Source: Ephemerocybe angulata (taxonomy: Eukaryota > Basidiomycota > Agaricomycetes > Agaricales > Psathyrellaceae). Taken from it: a stretch of DNA of 64,000 nt. A model generated the notes under the pieces. That model saw nothing but the letters and a program-made list of their open reading frames with translations, was not told the DNA's origin and did no database searches. Where the stretch lies: contig JAACJK010000221.1 of assembly GCA_013368325.1 (NCBI GenBank), positions 806,001 to 870,000 on the forward strand. Direction: 5' to 3'. The number at the start of each line of letters is the position of its first letter. Within the stretch, counting starts at the first letter, position 1. This document shows, in pieces, positions 12,099-23,245 of the stretch. The position numbers and the translations under genes were made by a program.

Positions 12099-12407
12099 AT
12101 GGTCAAGTCTACCACCGCCCTCCTCGTTGGGCTCTTCGCAATCTGCACCACCTTCGCACAAGCATCCGGCGGTCTAGACCTATCTGATATCTCCACACGC
12201 GAAATCTTCGAAGAACTCCAGGAGAGGCAGGTCGCATACGAGCTCGCCACACGCGACTTCGAAGAGAATGGGCTCGTCGGGCGTGCACCCATTTTCAACT
12301 TCAGGAACCAAAAGCCCGGAGCTGCGCATTTGGCGGCGTTGAGGAACATGCACAAAACCAATGCGGCCAGGAATAGGAGGAACTCGAGGGCCTCGGGTGG
12401 TGCCTGA
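12099..12407 (+). CDS. Small secreted protein SSP3, divergent member
   Basis: Single-exon frame of 102 residues starting MVKSTTALLVGLFAICTTFAQA, a clear signal peptide. The mature part has acidic segments with the family-like pattern (IFEELQERQVAYEL, ATRDFEENGLVGR) followed by a basic His/Lys/Arg-rich tail (AALRNMHKTNAARNRRNSR). It lacks the introns and the exact leader decamer seen at most other family loci, so membership is tentative. The upstream in-frame ATG at 12051 would place the signal peptide internally, hence the choice of 12099. Function unknown. Confidence 0.6.
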   Translation: MVKSTTALLVGLFAICTTFAQASGGLDLSDISTREIFEELQERQVAYELATRDFEENGLVGRAPIFNFRNQKPGAAHLAALRNMHKTNAARNRRNSRASGGA

Positions 12408-12996
12408 GGAAGGAGTTATATACTTCCTCCGACGTTCATTATCTACCAGTTCAGCGGCATATGGAGTCGTTATTCGATGTATTAGTGTACGATAGACCTA
12501 TCAGATTATAGGACGTTTTCTGCTGGCGGATATCGACTTGCATCTGGACAATCCTGTTCAGGTGCCATATCACCTTCCTTCCGGTAAAGAAATCCTTCAG
12601 GCTACACACCGATTAACCCAGATCCTGGGGCCCAGCCTGCTCGTTCATAGCATCAGGTACAGGCACGTTGAACCCACTTGGCCAAGGTACGAATCGCACA
12701 TACAATTCCTGATTTGCTCGTATCATGTGTGCAGCCCCCCAACTCAACCCCAACTGTCAAGGAGACCCCATTTTTTGTATGACTATACAGGTATATGTTG
12801 GGTATATGCCTCGGCCTTGACTTCGACATCGAAAATAAGGTTCAGCGGCGTGTCTCGTTATGCATTGGTCGGTCGCTTACGTCTTGTCTGCTTCTGGACA
12901 GGTCACCGGTCATGGGGCAGGTGGCTGCATCAGCAGACCAGCTGCGAGCGGCTATCTTCCTTTCTGCTTTACCACTCACCAAATTGGATAAGTAGA
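12408..12996. other. Intergenic before the MATE-like gene
   Basis: An open frame continues through here into the MATE gene start but the upstream part has no recognisable content. I see no promoter consensus beyond AT-rich stretches. Confidence 0.4.
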
Positions 12997-15638
12997 ATGG
13001 GGTCGCCCATGCATCACTACACCCCATTGCCTCTCACAGAGACAGACTCCTTTCCGATTGGCAGTAGTACTAGTGCCAGCGGCGCGCACGCTTCTCGTAC
13101 TACCACTGCTTCTACTGTACCGGACTGTAGGGTAGCAATAGTAACGCGTAACACTACCCAAAAATATTGCCTATTTCCAGCGATGTAACGCGTAACGCAG
13201 GGGTCATTGCCAAAATTAAATACTAATAAAATCGACTAAAATTCCAAATAAAAAGAAGGGTGGGTTTCTACCCTAAAGTATCACTGTAGGTCTCTGGTCA
13301 TTGCCAAAATTTGCGAAAGTAACGCCTCACGACCAAGTCATTGCCTAATTGTGACGCCTACCGAAACATAACGCACCAAAAGTGATTGCTACCCTACAGT
13401 CCGGTACAGTACTCGTGCCAGGATGCTGCTGAATAACTCGACGACGAAAGCAGACCCGGACTCACCGACCAAGGACTCCATCGGTCATGATGAGGAAGAA
13501 GATGTCGATGGTGTGCGAGGGAGACCTCTGAAGGCGACAGGCTTGAACCGGCTCCGAGCAAGGTATGTGTACTCGTTGATCACTCATTTGGACACGTTAT
13601 AGCTGACTGGAGAATCCTTGGTCATTAGCTACCATGGAGCACTGGCATTTAACCTCGCTGCCTTCATTATTCCAGCTATATACAGCACGCTCTCAAAGCT
13701 CTGGGTCGCGAACATCGACTCGTCTTTAGTCTCGACAGTTGATGCTTATACATGTGAGTGAACCTGATGGCAGTCGGTATAGATATCCGTTTATCAAACG
13801 AGTGTTTAGATTTCTCGTGTGTGGTTGAGGTTCTCAATGAGGGCCTTCCAAGAGCAGCTTGGTACGCACGTATGCGCCCCTTAAACAAGAAACGAGTATA
13901 CAAACACGGTTGAACAGGTCAACTATCGGAGCTGGAGATACAACTCTCGATACGGCAGTACAGCTCACTGAGCGTCTCTCGCTCACATACACCCTTATAT
14001 CTATCCAGACTCCAGTCCATCTTCGGCTTTGTCCTCTCCATCATCTTTCTGTTTGCGGCCCCAGGGTTTGTCGCGGCGTATGTTCCTGGAGAGACACGAG
14101 CGGTGTCTGTGAAATTCATCAGGATTCTTGCGTTCGATGCGTTGGCCAGCACAGTTAATACAGCTGTGAGCCTTGGGACGCGTGCGCTAGATAAGCCCGA
14201 GTAAGCATACCCTCTGTCTCATTCATTGGGAGGGTAAACTGACGATTCCCGCCTCTAGTGTACCGCTGTTGATGTCATCGGTTCAGACCGTCATTCAGAT
14301 CGTCCTCGAGTTGGCACTGGTATCCACGGTACACGTGAAAGGGTTCACCCCGACCATTCATACGGTTGCCGTCATCAGGCTGGTTTGCGAGTAAGTGCCT
14401 GTTCTCGAGCCTCGCACGGACATTATACTGACTCGGCTTCAGCTTAGCAGGCGCCTTTGCCGGACTCGTCTACTTCCTTTTCTTGGTCAAGAGAACGACG
14501 CGGGTGCATTCCGTTGCAATGCGGAGCATCAAGTGGTTCTCCCTCGATGCTTTAAAAACCCTTGTCCGCCCGGGTCGATGGACGTTCACAGAGAGCGCCA
14601 TTCGGAACGCAATTTAGTGAGTGAGCCGCGTTTGCCAACTTCATGATGGATCATCTCCGTCGTCCGCGGACTAAGGTGATGGTCGGTCACGAAGGTGATT
14701 TGCGCGTCTACGCTCCTATTAATACTGACGCTTGGATAGCCTATGGCAGATACACGGTGTCGTGTCGATGGGTCAAGCGTATGCTACCGCGTGGGGAGTT
14801 TTCAGCACGATTCGCTGGGGTATTATTATGGTGCCTGTCTACGCACTTGAGGCGACGTCCAACGCGTTCGTTGGGCACAGGTGGGGTATCTTTCAGCAAT
14901 CGAATCCTGGATGGGAATCTTCCCCAGCGTCGTGGTCTCAGATAAAGTGTACGTGAGGTCCTCACTTCTTGACCTCAACCGAGATTGATTGATATTGTGA
15001 AGTCATCGTAACTCCTGCCCTTCGTTCTGTGGGCATTGCACTCTTCGTAGAAATCCCTCTTTTAGTTGCACTCTCTGTGAGAGGCGCGGAGCCCTTTGCT
15101 AAGTATCTCTCTAACTCGGACGAAGTTGCGAAGATAACTGCCATGATGTGGAGGAGTATCGACTGGTGCTATATATGTTATGCTGTTTCAACGCAGCTGG
15201 CGACGATCCTTTTGGCAACTCAGACTGAATGGTATGTTCCCATCCTCCTCACGAGAGTTATAATGCTAAGTATCGTCCTCAGGTATCTGTACCAAAGTCT
15301 GATATCGAATATCTTCTATGCGCTTCCTTGGGCTATCGCTCTACCTCGTATCGGGATTACGCCTGACACGGCTTGGACATATCATAAATGGGTCTTGTGC
15401 GTCCCCTCTACCCCTTTATCCTACCGTTGAATGTGTGCTGACTCCTATGTACAGTGGTGGAAGCCTTGTCGTGAGCCTTGGAATTATCTTGGCTATCGAC
15501 GCCCTCTGGATTATCCGCCTCCGGAAATGGGGAGAACGTTTGGCTATTGGAATGTCCGGGGGTCCGACGGTCCGACGGACCGTCCGAAGGTCCGGCGGAG
15601 GGTCCGAGCGTCCGATCGAAGGGTCCGCAGGGCATTGA
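12997..15638 (+). CDS. MATE-like multidrug/toxin efflux transporter with MITE-derived intron
   Basis: Polytopic membrane protein resembling fungal MATE (MOP superfamily) exporters. After a hydrophilic N-terminus, exons encode [170 protein letters not shown] and a last helix [20 protein letters not shown]. The first coding exon is interrupted by a MITE (13115-13409) that must be spliced, or else breaks the gene. The C-terminal tail runs into GTCCG-type repeats and ends at 15638; the true ancestral C-terminus may differ. MATE assignment rests on the [11 protein letters not shown] block and the helix layout. Confidence 0.65.
13115..13409. mobile_element. MITE with 25 bp terminal inverted repeats and TA target duplication
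   Basis: The left end CTGTACCGGACTGTAGGGTA continuing to GCAAT is mirrored exactly at the right end, and TA is present on both outer sides (13113-13114 and 13410-13411), as for Tc1/mariner-type elements. There is no coding capacity; the interior is AT-rich with two internal copies of TCATTGCCAAAATT. Removing the element plus one TA restores an uninterrupted frame in the host exon. A GT at 13127 and an AG at 13398-13399, both inside the inverted repeats, define a 273 nt candidate intron that also keeps the frame. Confidence 0.85.
15554..15629 (+). repeat. GTCCG-type short tandem repeat in MATE C-terminal tail
   Basis: Degenerate array of GTCCGA/GTCCGG units directly after GGAAT. The reading frame stays open and gives an Arg/Gly/Ser tail. 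The plus-strand complement GGACATTCCAAT at the array edge recurs at 22.93 kb beside a related (GGACC) array. Confidence 0.7.
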
Positions 15639-16280
15639 GTGCCGTTCTGCGTTAACCACGACCTCGACAACCTCTTCATTGTTCTCCTTACACCAGCTAT
15701 GTTCCGAGTGTTCGAATGTCCGCTAGTCTGCGAGGAGGATGGTGCTCGTCTCTGGGGGGGTTCACGGCGGGATGGTGGGCAGAACTCGGTGAAGAGAAGC
15801 CACATGCGGTGCGAGTCCTTGCCCGTCGACAACCTCTTCGTTGGTCCCCTTGCACGCAGCCAATGTCAGCTATGGTCCAGACCTCTCTATGGTCCGGGTG
15901 TCCGAACGTCCACAACTGTGCGAGGAGGATTACGCTCATATGTAGGGAAGCGCACGGCATGTGCATTGTGTGGTGTGTGCGGTTCGCGAACCCTTGACGT
16001 TTAAGAACTGACCTCCCATTGGACGAACGCCAGGTTCTCGACCGAGATGCACGATTTTACCGAGTATCAAGAGGAGAGGGAGCTACATAGGATAGGAGCA
16101 AGGGCGGTCATAGCAATAGCAACTGATGGGTATGGTGTTTGGGACCAGGCGGCAGGGGCTGTCGGTGGGTTCTTCATAGCTTTTAAACCCAGCCAACTTC
16201 TCTTCTCTGCTTCATTTCTTTACTTGAATGTATATAGGCAGTTCAACGCACCTTCTTCCATTCCCCCAGTCCCCCTTCCA
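15639..16280. repeat. Intergenic with an imperfect duplication of about 110 bp
   Basis: Two related copies near 15662-15750 and 15826-15935 share GACAACCTCTTC, a CCTT.CA.C.AGC stretch, a GTCCG-bearing middle and a CTGTGCGAGGAGGAT-like end. No convincing gene. Confidence 0.5.
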
Positions 16281-18454
16281 ATGAGCACCCAGCCTTCAGT
16301 CGCTCATACCAATTCCCCATTTCTTACATCCACCCTATCGGAATCACTCCGCCTGCTAAATTCTCTGTCGCCATACCTTGCAGAGTCCATCACACTTCTA
16401 GATGTCTTCAAATTCGCTGTCAACGCTGCCCATGCCGAGGAATTTATTCTTTTGACCCAGCCTGCTGAACGTTCTGTACAGCTCGTTCCCATCGTTCTCC
16501 CACCTGCCGTGTGCGTGATGCTAAGCAAGTGCTGTGGCCTCCCAGTTGCAGCAATGCCCCATCTCTGGAGCGCATTTGGATCTCAAATCTGGCAGCAAAA
16601 GGCCTCTCTGCTACAGGACGACTTTTCAGCATACCTAGTGCATGGACCTGAGGTTGGGATGAGTGAGTACCGTCTTCCAAACAACTTATCGATCTATATC
16701 TGAAGCTTCTTGACAGCGCAGGACCAGCTGCTTCCCCCCTTCCGAAGCTGTCCTAACCACGGTTGCACCCGTTCGGAAAGAGGTCTGCGGATGAATAAGG
16801 TGGAACAGCGAAGAGTGGTCCTCCTCACACTCGATCGAGGTGCCGTTCCCGCCACATCTATTCATTTGTACTGTGAAGGTGCGTCTATCTGGGATTTACT
16901 TTCAATCTTGGTCCTAATGGCGGAGGCATAGCATGCAAGATCAATTACCACCACAATTATAAGGTCGATAGGGGGCAGCGGACGTACTACGAGGGCGTTC
17001 CTGTGGTTCTTCAAATTGGGGAGCATCACTTTGCAGAGGTCCAGCTCATCAATGCGTGGATCAACCTAATGGTCATTGCCTGAGTCTCTGCTACGAACTG
17101 TGCGCGGTGGTATAACATGTCCATTGCAATGCGACGAGGCCACCACGATACACCGTCATGGCAATTCAAGCTTGGCGTTACTTCCGATCAGGTGTACGAC
17201 GGATTTACTATTCTCTCGCTTCTTGAGGACTGCGCACGTCGACAAACGGTCCTCCAGGTCAGCCATACGGGCGACGAAAAGGTCCGGTTTGCCCAGGCCG
17301 TCTTTGCCCGGAATGAGCGCCTACGTGAAGGTGGGCTTGGATACCACTATCACAGCTGCACAAAGTGCACCAGACGCAACAAGGGTACGTCTTCTCATAT
17401 GCCTTGGAGCTCCGGGAATTGAGCCTGATGACTAGCCATAGATAATACCACCACCAAAGTCGTTGTCATTGATGGCGTTACACTCGGACACCCTTGCTGT
17501 ACAGTGCATAACTGTATGTTGCCCCTGAAATCAAACAGGGACCGCTACTGTCCAAAGCATCTTGATGAAGGGGAGGACAGATATTGCTGTGTTAAGGGTT
17601 GCCGAGCGCTGGCCGTCGGGGACACGCGCAGCTGCCCAATAGCATCACACATCAAGGCTGTCAAGGACCGTCTCGAGATGGGTAAAGCTCGTTTCTATCT
17701 CAAGTCGCAACTCGAGAAATCCAAGGCTATTCATATTAACTCTTCCCTCCCGCGACTGGCTGACGACGACGAAAACGACCATGACGAGCATGCAGATGTA
17801 TCTGATGTTGAAGACGACACACCCTCGGACCCCGCTGGCAAAGGCCCGCCCAAGATCCGCGTCCAAGCAGGACAAACACGAACACATAACCAGCAGCTAT
17901 TCGTGGCCCCTTGTGGATTGGTGATTGCGAGGGACACATTTTACGGAGCCGAAGCAGTAGGATCTGTTGTGGTATGAGCTCTTCTCTTCCAGGACGATCT
18001 TTACTCACAATAGCCTCAATAGAAAATGATTGAGAAGGTCTATGAAAACCCGGATACGCGCCCCAACCACATCTTTTTCGATAACAACTGCATTCTGTCA
18101 AAGATGGTTAAAAAGAAGAATAAGTTTTTCGACGATATCGGTCTCACCGTTGACGTCTTTCACTTCGGTTCGAAGCACAAAGTCACCGACCTCTACTGCC
18201 AGAAGGAGTGCAACCCTGCCCACTTCGAGGAGCTGCAAATACTCGACGAGAACGGAGTTAATCAGGGCTGGTATTTCAATTCTTCTGTGGCAGAGCAGAC
18301 GAACGCATGGATTGGAGGGTACCTGGCTATTTGCAGGGAGATGCGAGTCAACCGTTTCAACTTCTTCTTGGACGAGATGATTCTTCGAAGGAATGCTATG
18401 ATATTGGGTAAACTACACAAGGCTGGGGCAAACCCCTTTACATATATACCCTAA
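16281..18454 (+). CDS. CxC5/CxC6 cysteine-cluster protein of the KDZ-transposon-associated type
   Basis: Assembled over short introns from MSTQPSVAHT. The N-terminal third is helical and leucine-rich. The middle holds a zinc-type cluster, FRSCPNHGCTRSERGL ... IHLYCEACKINYHHNY ... YYEGVPVVLQIGEHHF, typical of CxC5. Then WQFKLGVTSDQVYDGFTI leads to a second cluster, DGVTLGHPCCTVHNC ... RYCPKHLDEGEDRYCCVKGC ... CPIASH, typical of CxC6. An acidic linker follows, and the C-terminal third includes HIFFDNNCILSKMV, VDVFHFGSKHKVTDLYCQKEC and SSVAEQTNAWIGGYLAICREM. In agaricomycetes such proteins accompany Kyakuja-Dileera-Zisupton DNA transposons (family knowledge). No KDZ transposase is visible in this window. 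It ends NPFTYIP. Confidence 0.72.
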
Positions 18455-18862
18455 AATGCTATCAATACTACTTAGGCTTTCGTGAATGGGAATCGGGGAA
18501 CGGATGTACACGATCCGGAAACAAATGAACATCTGAACACGTATGCTAACGGGTAGGGAAGTTCGAGGCGAGAGCCCAAGCCCAGCTTGGAGTGAAAAAA
18601 GGTGTCCATGATGTCGGAAAAGAGAGGAACAAAAGGGAGGCGTGATTTGCAAAGGTACCCGTACGATGAAATCCACTAGAAGAAATCCAATACAAAGTCC
18701 AAAAAAAGGGGAAAGATGGAACGAAACAGAAGTAGGAAGGAAAGGAAGGGCCGAACTCGTGCAGTCTAGTAGAAAGAACGGAAGAAGTTGAAAGAACGAA
18801 CGATTGAAACTTGAAAGAAACCATCGGTGTACGTATCGGAGTGGAAACCAGGGAATCAGAGC
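18455..18862. other. Intergenic between convergent genes
   Basis: About 0.4 kb of purine-rich plus-strand sequence, presumably the 3' UTRs of the CxC5/CxC6 gene and of the minus-strand Cys-cluster gene. Nothing else recognised. Confidence 0.5.
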
Positions 18863-21020
18863 TTACAAAGGGGACATTTCGGTAGAGGGAAGTCCAGAGG
18901 CCATGGTAACAGTTCCAGTGCGAATGTTATCCTCGTGGTAGCGAAGATTCTCGCAGAAGATAGACCAGAGGCCAAGGTGGGTAGTTCCTGCCTTAAGAGC
19001 TTCATTCTTGATGCTGGCAGGGGCGTGATTGAGCTTCTTGCGCTGGTCGTGGATCGTAGACCTGCAGTACTTTGCATGGGGGAAATGTTTGTTGAAGATG
19101 GCTTCGCTTTTTCCTCGTTTGGCGTTGTGCAACTCATTCAGGCAGGCGACGATTTCAGAGACGTAAGAGTCACTGGGCCACTTCTTCTTCAGAATGGTGT
19201 CGAGATCGATGGGCTCAGCCTTCGATCCTTCAGCCCATTGAAAGCCGTTAGCTGGGAGAGGTGGAGTGCCATAGAGATGCGAAGGGGGAGGAGAAGGAGT
19301 AAACCCAGTCAAGTCGTTGACCTCAGCATCAATGGGGATGGTGAACCTCTTCCTCGCACTGTTAGTCGGTACGTCCACCTTTATCTTCTTCGCCACACGC
19401 CGGGGACGGGGCTTAGACGGTGACGCCGACCCACTCCCACTCCCACCAGCCGAACCACTTCCACCTGCCAACCCGCTTCCGCCCACACCCGCTGACCCGC
19501 TCCCACCCACACCCGCTGACCTGCTCCCACCCACACCCGCTGAACCACTCGCACCCGCTGAACCACCTGCACTCGCACCTGCCAACCTGATTCCACCTGC
19601 AGACGCGCTCGTGCTGCCCAAAAGGTCGGTAAAGAATGTATCGAAATTCGTTTCCTCTGAGGGCGCTCTCATACCCTTCAGCTCAGCATCGTCCAGAGGG
19701 AGTGGTGTCAAGGGCGAGGTATCTCGCACTGAGATGGGGGATTCAGAGCCTCGGATCGAGATGGGGGAGGAGGGCGCGGTTCGCTTCGACACCCTTCCGG
19801 AATCCTGATGGGTGGTGGGAGGAGGCGTGGTCACAAGCAACGCCCGCCCAGATGGACCTGCTACAGCACTCTTTGCTATAGCTGGGGCCCGGAGAGCGAT
19901 CTTGGTTTCTTGCCGGACGTATGCACGAGCACCTGCAAGATTATCCCGAAGGCTAATATTGGCGGTAGTCGTAGAGGTGGATAGGGCGAGGTAGCGGTCA
20001 AGGTCGCGGCAGGGCTCTAAATTCTCGGATGCACGGAGGTAGAAATGGAGGATGGCTTCTTTGAGCGGAACAGTATGCCCAAGTTCGACGTGAACCCAGA
20101 GGCCGAGGGTAAGGTTATAAGTTTGCATGGTGTCGGCGATAAAGGCATCCCAGAGGCCAATACTCCTAAGAACCTTCTCGTTGAGGACGAAGTATGGGCC
20201 GGATTCCCCAGGCTGAATGATACGGACATGGGGACTGGATCCATGAGGCGGCTTCCAGACGTAGAGGGTGACGCTAAAGTTCGCGCGCTTCTCGCCGACC
20301 ATGCGTGCTGCGGTGTTCTCCCGGTCCTTCTCCGCCAACAGCGCCTCCATCTTGGCCTGGTCATCCCACCCCGGGCGAATCGCAGTTGTGTAGCGCTGAG
20401 CAGGTTCCGAGGCACCTCGTCCTCCTGCTGCGACGACGAGGGCTGTCGCCGAAGGATTGTTGCTTCCACGCGCAGAGGAAGGCTCAAGGGGTGTAGAGGG
20501 GGTGGCAACTTGGGTGTTCTGGTTTACAGGGGCCTTCCCCTTCTTGGCTGCAGCGGTCATTTCCCTCGTACGGTGGCCAGAGGCAGGCATGCACCCTCCA
20601 AGTTCCACGCAATGCTTCTTGCAAAGTCGACGAGCGCATTCTCGATCCAGTCGAGTCTGCTTACAGCCACTGTGACCACAGTAGACTGGTTGCGCAGCGG
20701 CGGGCGTGGCAGAAGAAGCAGTCGCCGAAGGGGTGGACGTCGGGAGAGGAGAGAGAAAGGGTGATGCAGTCCTGCTGGTCGGGGTGGGCCATCGCACCCA
20801 GTTGCAACGCTTTCCAGTCACTGGGTTAACGGCGTGGCACTGGGGTCCTTCAGGGTCAGCAAGCTGGTGAGAGGTAAAGGTCTGAAGAAAAGCTTACCGT
20901 GGCGACTGGTTCCAAATACCTAGGGCTATCCTTGTTCTGGTTGGGATGGAAAGGCACGAATCGACCGCATGTACCGCAGGTCTTCCCAGATTCCACAGGC
21001 GGGGTCGTCGACACTGACAT
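18863..21020 (-). CDS. Uncharacterised Cys-cluster protein with Gly/Ser/Ala repeats
   Basis: Roughly 690 residues in two exons. Exon 1 from 21020 begins MSVSTTPPVESGKTCGTCGRF; a GTAAGC intron joins in phase to CHAVNPVTGKRCNW. A second cluster follows: VYCGHSGCKQTRLDRECARR then CKKHCVELGGC. These CxxC/HC spacings suggest zinc binding. A conserved-looking middle holds SVTLYVWKPPHG, PYFVLNEKVLRSIGLWDAF and TLGLWVHVELGHTVPLKEAI. A low-complexity stretch of GSAGVGGSG-like units and a basic PRPRRVAKKIKV segment come before a C-terminal part with FIPIDAEVND-like, WPSDSYVSEIVACLNELH and TTHLGLWSIFCENLRYHE. I do not recognise the family; similar multi-copy agaricomycete proteins exist, and with its neighbour it may be transposon-associated (inference). 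Confidence 0.65.
19425..19600. repeat. GC-rich tandem repeat encoding Gly/Ser/Ala units
   Basis: Degenerate units like CCCACACCCGCTGACCCGCT on the plus strand encode repeated AGVGGSGS residues in the minus-strand protein. Likely length-polymorphic. Confidence 0.7.
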
Positions 21021-22565
21021 AAGGGCGGTGCTAGATGTACTATTGAGGTGTTTGGTTGAGTTCACGTCTTCTCGGGCTCCAAGATTGAGGCTTACATGCT
21101 ATAAATGAGAAGATAGCTAGCGGATGTCAGCCGCCAGGCGACAGGAATGATAGCGGATGGCTCACAGGTAAATGACCTTCATCGTGCATACCGAAGCCTT
21201 GAAGCGTGAGGTCTTGAGGTCTTGAGGAGCGTCGATGACAAGGGAGAGGAGAGGAAAGAAGGCAAAGTGAGCGAACCCCGCCCGCTGGCCAATATATACT
21301 TCTAAAGTCTCAGTATCCTGGCGTGGTTTGATGGGATTACATCAACTTTGAGTCTGCTGAGCTGGAGTTCACAGCGAAAGTGTAGGTGCAAAGGCAAGCG
21401 CAATTGCATGAGACGCGATGGGGAGTGTGCCGGAAGATGTACGAGCCCAGTGTGAGCTGGAGACTAGAAGGATATCTCATGTCAGGGCCTCTTCGAAGAT
21501 TGGCCACTGGTGCGGGGCAACAGACGGACATGAATTCAGCAGCTATGGACGCGAGGGTGGGGCGGTCCAGGGCTTCAACGTCGTTGGGCGCCAGGAGTGG
21601 CGGTGGCTGGAGGCGAGGGGAGCGCGTTGGTGATCCGCACGCGACGACTCCGACGAGGTCGAGGGCTTGGAAGACATGGCTGTATGCAATGATGAGGCTG
21701 CAGAGGCCGACGGGGCTGTCTGCAACAGAAACAAGTGTTAGTTCAACTTCAAGGCAGTCAACGCGAAAATAGGGGAGCACGAAGGGGGTAAACACGTCCG
21801 CGCCTGCAATCCGTGGACGATTCCGGGTGTGGATTCAAGAACCGGGGCGGGCGCTTCAGCGGTAGGGCAAAAGAGGAAGGGAAGAAGAAAAGAAAGAAGC
21901 AGGGCGCACCATTTAATCCGAGAGCGTAAGGACTGTGACAGGCAGCGGCACATACAAAGGTAACGGGCATGCGGTTCCCGGTCGGAGACTGCAACATGCA
22001 ATAGAAAGAAGGGTCCCCAGCGTCTGACGCGAAGTCGAGCCGCAGGGGAAGAGGTAGCGCAAAGCTAACCTCGAAAGAAAGCAGGGACACCCCCCGCCGC
22101 TGCCCAACCAATCATTCTCCACCACCACTCATGCATCCATGCACCTGGCATCGCCGTTATGTCCCCGATCGTGCCCAAGTCGCGCCCGGTGATGATGGGC
22201 GCCTAAAGGTTCCAGTGCCGCGGCTGTCCGCGATGCGGGTGCGCTGTCCAGCCGTCCAGCAGAATCGGAAGGAGGAGGAGGAGGAGGAGAAGGAAAGGTA
22301 AGAGGAAAGAAGAGAAAGGATAATGGCGCCGGATGACAGCGCATCGCGACCCACATTGAAACACCGCATTCGAGGCTTTGCGGGGTGATTGATGGGGGCT
22401 TTTCGCCGAGACGCGACGCGCCAGGCCACTGCCACGCTCACCATGCTACGAGTTTCATGAGCGCGCTGCGCTATACAATCTGGACTCTGGGGGCGCACAA
22501 ATGCAGGATCCCGTCTGTCGTCGGCCCCAACCAAATTGAACCAATGCCCAAAACACTCGAGCGAA
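21021..22565. other. Intergenic, 1.5 kb, low complexity in places
   Basis: Between the minus-strand Cys-cluster gene and the minisatellite. A (GGA)n-like stretch lies at 22269-22295. Overlapping frames on both strands have no domain content. No gene supported. Confidence 0.5.
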
Positions 22566-22682
22566 CGGACATACGTACCTACGGACACACGTACTCACGT
22601 ACCTACGGACATACGTACCTACGGACACACGTACTCACGTACCTACGGACACACGTACCAACGGACTGAACGGACATACGGA
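22566..22682. repeat. Minisatellite with 40 bp higher-order unit
   Basis: CGGACATACGTACCTA (16 nt) alternates with CGGACACACGTACTCACGTA+CCTA (24 nt) for two 40 bp rounds, followed by partial units. ACGTACGT-like cores make it partly self-complementary. Related CGGACATACGGACAC / CGTACCTACGGAC units reappear at 22747-22820. Confidence 0.85.
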
Positions 22683-22867
22683 TATAAGGGCTGCAAAACC
22701 AGCGTCGATTCCTCAAGAGCAACTCAAAATCTCAGCCACAAGAGCGAACGGACATACGGACACTGGTACTCACGTACCTACGGACTGGACGTTATTTCTA
22801 CGGACATTCGGACGTACGGACTGTCCCCCAGTGCCTCCCAAACGCTCTCCTGCACCGAGCAGAGGGG

Positions 22868-22946
22868 GCCTGATCGCCCGGCGGACCCTCGGACCCTCGG
22901 ACCCCCGGACCCCGGCGCCGGACCGTCGGACATTCCAATTCGGCGA
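22868..22946. repeat. GGACC-type tandem array ending GGACATTCCAAT
   Basis: CGGACCCTCGGACCCTCGG and variants, ending GTCGGACATTCCAAT. The same array type and the same terminal 12-mer (reverse strand) lie at the end of the MATE-like gene at 15549-15560. Confidence 0.65.
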
Positions 22947-23245
22947 CTTTTTGGGAAATGGAAGATCCGTAGTACTCGAGGCCCTTAAAAACTAGTGCTC
23001 CCCTTTCTCTCTCCTCTGCTCGTGTACTTTTATTCTCAAAACTGTACTTCTATATTCTAGCACACTACTGAATCACGACTATATGTATGATTTCTGTCGG
23101 GCTTGAAGCTTCAAGTTGAGGTGGGGTATTGCCCCCGAACAGAAGGTTTCGGCGGCTCGGTCCCAAATTTATCGTGGGAACCGGATTCTATGGACAGCAG
23201 GGCGCGCTTGACCGCGACCTGGTCGTCGTTCCCGTCGTTCTCATC

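Noticed and set aside
12538..13188. 216-codon frame running into the MITE
   Set aside because: Only its last part (from 12997) is the MATE exon; the rest has no recognisable content and the stop belongs to the MITE.
19317..19808. 163-codon Pro/Leu-rich plus-strand frame
   Set aside because: It is the antisense shadow of the Gly/Ser/Ala repeats of the minus-strand gene.
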